Part shown: positions 59,301 through 64,000 of the stretch, in pieces | How the letters are laid out: every line of letters starts with the position of its first letter | Position numbering within the stretch: position 1 is the first letter of the stretch | DNA from: Rotaria macrura | Taxonomy: Eukaryota; Rotifera; Eurotatoria; Philodinida; Philodinidae | Length of the DNA stretch: 64,000 nt | Direction of reading: 5' to 3' | NCBI GenBank assembly: GCA_900239685.1 | Contig: OENT01000917.1 | Coordinates: 1-64,000, forward strand | Made by a program: the position numbers and the translations under genes | The notes under the pieces: generated by a model | Databases searched by the model: none | Told to the model about the DNA's origin: nothing | What the model saw: the letters and a program-made list of their open reading frames with translations, nothing else

Positions 59301-62300
59301 ATTGAGCTTTCCCTTGGCATTGTAAACTCTTCGAGAAGAATTTCGATTAGTTCCGTTTTATCATAAAGCATTTGATCGAACAATATGAATGCATCATATC
59401 ATAGAGGTAAAGAGTAGCAGATAAACATACAAAAACTATTTGAGATCAATTGATTGAAACTGTAGAACCTAAGGGGTAACTTTGTAAATATTTGAAATGC
59501 AAAATATAACTTATTTTGAAGTGGCCATTATATAGATTATTATAGAATAGTAGTGTACGGAGTGATCGCCAAATTTATGATCACAATCACGAGTAAGTTT
59601 GACTGGGATCTAAAATATCAATGACGTAGTACACTAGTGAAAGATTTTCGGTTTCGATGAGTTAAAATCATGTATGCCTTGCGATCAGTTTAATTTTAAA
59701 CATTTTATTAGCTCATCATAGTTCTGAAACTAAATGAATATGTATGACAAAAGTGAACATTGAAACAAATTTATTGCACCTAAAGATCTTACAGAAATAG
59801 AAACAAAATATAGGAATAAAAATTAGAAGATAGGCTTATTTTAAATAAGTGCAGTACTAACATACCTAAAACAACATAGTTTTGCAATGTATAGTTCAGT
59901 TATAATAAACAGGATTTGTACACAATGCATTACACTTTATACGACAAAAGCTATTTCTTGAACTATCTTGGATATAGAAGAACAGTCATTGAACACACTT
60001 ATAAATTGCACGTCTCAAATGAGACGAAATAAAACGGAAAGTATGTCTATTGAAAAATATTTTTCAATGACAAATTCAACAAATGAGTCTGTCAAATGTG
60101 AACATGCCACTGAAATAGGTGAACATGTGTCGAGGAATCATCAATATCATATTCTGTATGGAATGATGGTGAAACACTTCAATGAATCTTCTTAATTATT
60201 CTCGTTTATTTTGAGAATCAACAATGTCTCCTTTCTTATATATGATTTCATTCAACTTGAAAGTCGGCTAGTGCATAAGGTAGTTATTCTTTTTTTTTGT
60301 CTCTCGTAGACATACGCCCCGCTTTTCGTTTATTTTTTCTCACACTGTTTGTATCTGACAGTTTATAAACAGTGTTATTCAAATGGAAAAGAAAACGTAA
60401 TGTACTCGATTGATCTGTTTTCTTACTATGCTAGATATACAGGCTTCTATTCGAAAAGTCATATATCGTCTTGTACGAAGATAAAAGTGTGATGCATTCA
60501 ATATAATTGATCGAGTCTTCTTGTACTGTGCTCGATAAGGTGTTTTCATAGAGACTAATTTTTCAACAACCTACAAGTCCATCATTTTAAAGAGTTGTAG
60601 ATCTCATTCGTTCCTAAATCAGTGCCTTTTACCAACACACTATCATGTTCAATAAATACATGTGCAGAATGAAAAAGAAATAGATACTATCCTGTAGAAC
60701 AAACTTTCATTGGAACAATTAAGTCAACGGATAGCCTAGCATTAGAGATTAATTCATGATAGAACGTGACTAGTCTTTAAAGAATTCAATTTTGTCCATA
60801 TCACAGCATATGTAATTTCTCAGTAATAGAAACAAATTGTCTGAAATAGTAAAAATTCGATCAATTTTTTTCGAATCCCAGCAGAGATATTCAACAAACA
60901 TTAACCCGTAATGGAATTTCAACTTTTTCTCAAGAAACTCGATAGGAGCTCAAAAGAAACAGTTATAAAGAAAAATCAAAGTCGAACTTTCAATCATCTT
61001 GGTACTTGATTTCGCTCCTGGAATTCAATACTGATTTCAAAGCTAAGCAAACAAATGTAAATCTATGGGTAAAATTATAGTGTAGAAAAAAAACTGAAAT
61101 TTCACTATACGAGATTTGTAGAAAACATATCGGAATGTTTTCTGCAGAGTTTGTTGAGCTCTACTCGTAGAAGTCCTTCTCTGATTGCAAGTATTAACGA
61201 ACGAAGTGCGCTGTCCAATAGACTGTGAGTTTAGTTACAGAATCTCGTAGAAAAAAATAAATGAGTTTTCAGAAGATGATGTTCGTTCTTGAATTTATTT
61301 TTCATGTGAAAGGCCAAGCCTGTAAAGAACAGTTTGTTTTGTTTATCCAATATATTAATAGTTAATTGAAGAACGTTTTCTTCTATTGATTATTTCTTGT
61401 CTAATGACCTATTCCACGATACTCTAAATCTAAATGGCACAAATTTCCAAGTTATTTATTCTAAGGAAGACCCTAACACATCGAAAACACTCAATGATAA
61501 TTCGGAATAAAAGTAACTTCAATTCAAATACTACCAATAATTTTCTTTGCAATGTTCAACTGAGTTATTTGATTTCGAACCTCTGTCACGCCCAATAATA
61601 TTCGTTTTTCTAAAAGTAATATCTAAGTCAGTTGCTTATGTTTAGGTATAAATAGTTTAGAGTAAAATTTAACAAAAGTATCATGATAAGCCTCAAATTA
61701 ATTTCATTGAACAAAAATACTTTTCGCGAAGACATAGTTTATAGGAGAACAAGAATTGAATACATACTCTTTTGTTTGCTTTTTCTCCTTTGAAAAATGC
61801 CTTAAGATCCTATTATGAAAATGAATACTGACACAGCACACTCCAGCATATTAAAATACAATCACGTTAGTTTTAATAATGAAAAACGTTTTTATGTAAA
61901 AAAATTTCTAGGAAAGCAAATAACAAATGAAGAATCTTACCTAATCGTCTTCAATTGTACTGTTAATGTGCTCTGTACGTTATTAAACATAATCAATGAA
62001 CCCTAGCAATGATTTTTACACAGTTGATTTTCTGAAGAAGACCTTCGTATACGTCGACGGTTTAAATTCATTCGAAAGAGTAGTTATTAAACATACAATC
62101 GAGACTGTTTTCAAATCTGATCGGTAACATCTCAAATGTTACATATCAGAAGAAATTCTTCGTATAAATTTAGAAGGTTTTGTATTTAGACCAATGTGTG
62201 CAAGTCTCTATCTGAAATTTAAGAATATCAGTGCATTGTTGATTATCTGACTAAAGATAACGTTTACTTTGTTCTATTCTTTTTAAAAGAATTGGGACAT

Positions 62301-64000
62301 CTGACTATCCCAAAGTCAACTACCATGAAAAATTGTATTGATGGGAAGATCTTAAATATATTTTTAGCCGTAATCAGTATTATTCAACTAAGGAATATGT
62401 TTCGAGTCAAGTATTCTTTTCATTGACTTTCAATTGAATAGTTAAACTAATTCGATTTGTATTAAACGAAAAAGCGAAAAGCTATGGAATTTTCATGACC
62501 AACTTTCTCAGATCGTTGTACCAAATGTCTAATACAAAAAATATAGTCTCATGTGAAGATTTGGCCAGAATGTTCAACTAAAGTTAGATTATCCATACTA
62601 AGTTGTTTAATGTCGCAATAATCACGAGTTATTAATGATTTAACTATGGATATCCGACAAACTTTTGCACGACAAACTCACTATCTTCGAACAAAAATAA
62701 AATGATTTCTTTTTTTAAAAGAACTTGTCAAATGAACTTAAGAAAAAGTTTGAGAAAAATTTCGTATTAAAGATTCGATGTAGTTTGGGTTTCCCCGTTT
62801 AAACAATTTGGTGAGAACTGCACATCTCTCTTTCTAGTTCCTATAGGAATGATTTGAAATTACTCGTTCTTCTATCAACTTCTTCTTTTCCAAATCAGTC
62901 ATTTCAATCTAATGATAATGACAGGAATTTAAGAAAACTCTATTAAAACAAGCTAAGTAAAGCAGTAAAACATAACACACTAACTAGTCTGAATGAGATC
63001 TTCTAAAATCATGAATTTGATATGTAACCTGTGTGCTGAAAACTCTCTTGCATGATAATTACATAGATTAAAATGATTCTAATTTTTGTCTTTCAAAAAT
63101 ATGTCGTCGTTCATTCGTTGAAATAGATATTCATGCGCTAAATATTTACATAAATAAAATCGGAGATGATTCATTAAGAGTCAATCAAGTAAGCGACCTT
63201 TCCACTCGAGAACTTGAATATATAAAAGTTTTCCACTATGCTATCAAAAGACAAATGTCATTCAAGAAATTGATGTGTTACATTATAACAGCTGTAAATG
63301 AATACGTTAGTTTCTAGTAGAATATTTTGTATTTTCGTTTATTCTGTTCTATTTATCAACAACTTTACAGTCTATGATATGAAGAAAGACATGAATGCTT
63401 TTAATTGACCGGAGACCATCATTTCCCACTTATCTCTTTGTTTATAAAAAAAGAGCAGTCGTCAAGTTTTTCACTTATGATGGTCTTTGCCTTCTAACCC
63501 TCATGTGAATTTCACAATGTCAAATGATTTAGAATATTATTAATTTACATCTCTTTATTTAACACTGAGAAATAATGAGAATAATTAAGCATGGTAATCG
63601 AGTTTTAAATTTCGATGTAAATTACTTATTTTTGTATATAATTGAATCAATTTACTGAAATTTCCAGTATATAAAGTTCACAAATGTGGTCAATCTCTAA
63701 AATGAATAATTTCTTAAATTAAGATTTTAAATTTCTCGACCAAATCACTACATATCTGAGTGTAGTCCCTATACTTTCAGATGGAAATCTGTAGAGAAGA
63801 CCTGTTAATTTTTTGCAAAATCATTGGACATTGAATGATGGAAGTTAATGATTCAATTACGTAGTCAGATTTCTATAGTTTCGTAAGTTGTGCTTTCTTC
63901 ATATAGACAATCATTGTTTGTTCGTTTGAAATATTTTTTTTGATGCAATCAACACTCAGTGACTTTACCGGCACTTAATACAACAGAAAATCCTATGTGA
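56355..64000. other. Gene-free AT-rich region to the end of the window
   Basis: About 7.6 kb in which I could support no exon, RNA gene, TIR pair or long tandem repeat. Open frames of 60-80 codons (59135-59383 minus, 59968-60195 plus, 61815-62006 plus) lack domains, and several start at non-ATG codons. A small inverted pair TAGTGTAC/GTACACTA spans about 59550-59634. The region could be a long intron or intergenic DNA of a gene beyond the window. Confidence 0.4.

Noticed and set aside
59135-62006. Several 60-80 codon frames near the right end
   Set aside because: Lengths expected by chance, mixed strands, non-ATG starts in part, and no domains.
1-64000. CRISPR arrays, operons, tRNA or rRNA genes
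   Set aside because: No regularly spaced direct repeats with unique spacers, no tRNA B-box-like GGTTCGA context with a cloverleaf, and no rRNA-like sequence were seen; the window is eukaryotic.

Overview
The window looks like a stretch of an animal nuclear genome. It is AT-rich, and its genes have many short exons split mostly by 45-80 bp GT-AG introns. The gene set includes families typical of animals: UCKL1, a Smac/DIABLO-like protein and a neuronal-calcium-sensor EF-hand protein. Short introns, AT-richness and many small non-autonomous transposons would suit a bdelloid rotifer such as Adineta or Rotaria. That assignment is an inference from style, not a proven identity.

Layout. 1-19.8 kb is gene-poor and repeat-rich. 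It holds the 3' end of a minus-strand gene for a coiled-coil, single-membrane-span protein (4.76-5.56 kb), coding-like relics, and a dense set of foldback and terminal-inverted-repeat (TIR) elements. One long inverted repeat straddles a 290-base assembly gap (12.18-12.97 kb). A two-exon gene at 19.9-20.6 kb encodes an unrecognised protein with a possible papain-like His...Cys arrangement. 20.9-25.3 kb is again repeats and plain AT-rich spacer.

25.3-44 kb is a compact plus-strand cluster: RPL10A; UCKL1, with two candidate first exons; CHCHD7/COX23; a DIABLO/Smac-like gene; a 111-residue hypothetical; a propeller-like hypothetical; and a recoverin/NCS-family gene. The first four are separated by only about 220-370 bp. 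One UCKL1 intron is inflated to 2 kb by a hAT-type element that itself carries a TTAA-flanked MITE.

44-64 kb is mostly empty. It holds one three-exon single-span membrane protein gene (50.4-51.55 kb), a second copy of an ATCCGAT-word repeat, a GGTTCC/TTCCGG-word repeat, and the 3' end of a pogo/Tigger-like DNA transposon. No retroviral, LTR or Polinton-like coding sequence was recognised.

The most unusual signal is a set of repeats whose whole body is built from variants of one short near-palindromic word (TACGG/CCGTA, ATCCGAT, GAATGCGTTC, AAGATTCTT, TTCTAGAA, GGTTCC). Several of them share CCCAG-type ends and candidate 2-bp target duplications. They look like one class of foldback MITE with many word-families. 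The genes themselves (translation, pyrimidine salvage, mitochondrial copper/COX assembly, apoptosis, calcium sensing) are ordinary housekeeping and do not form a pathway.
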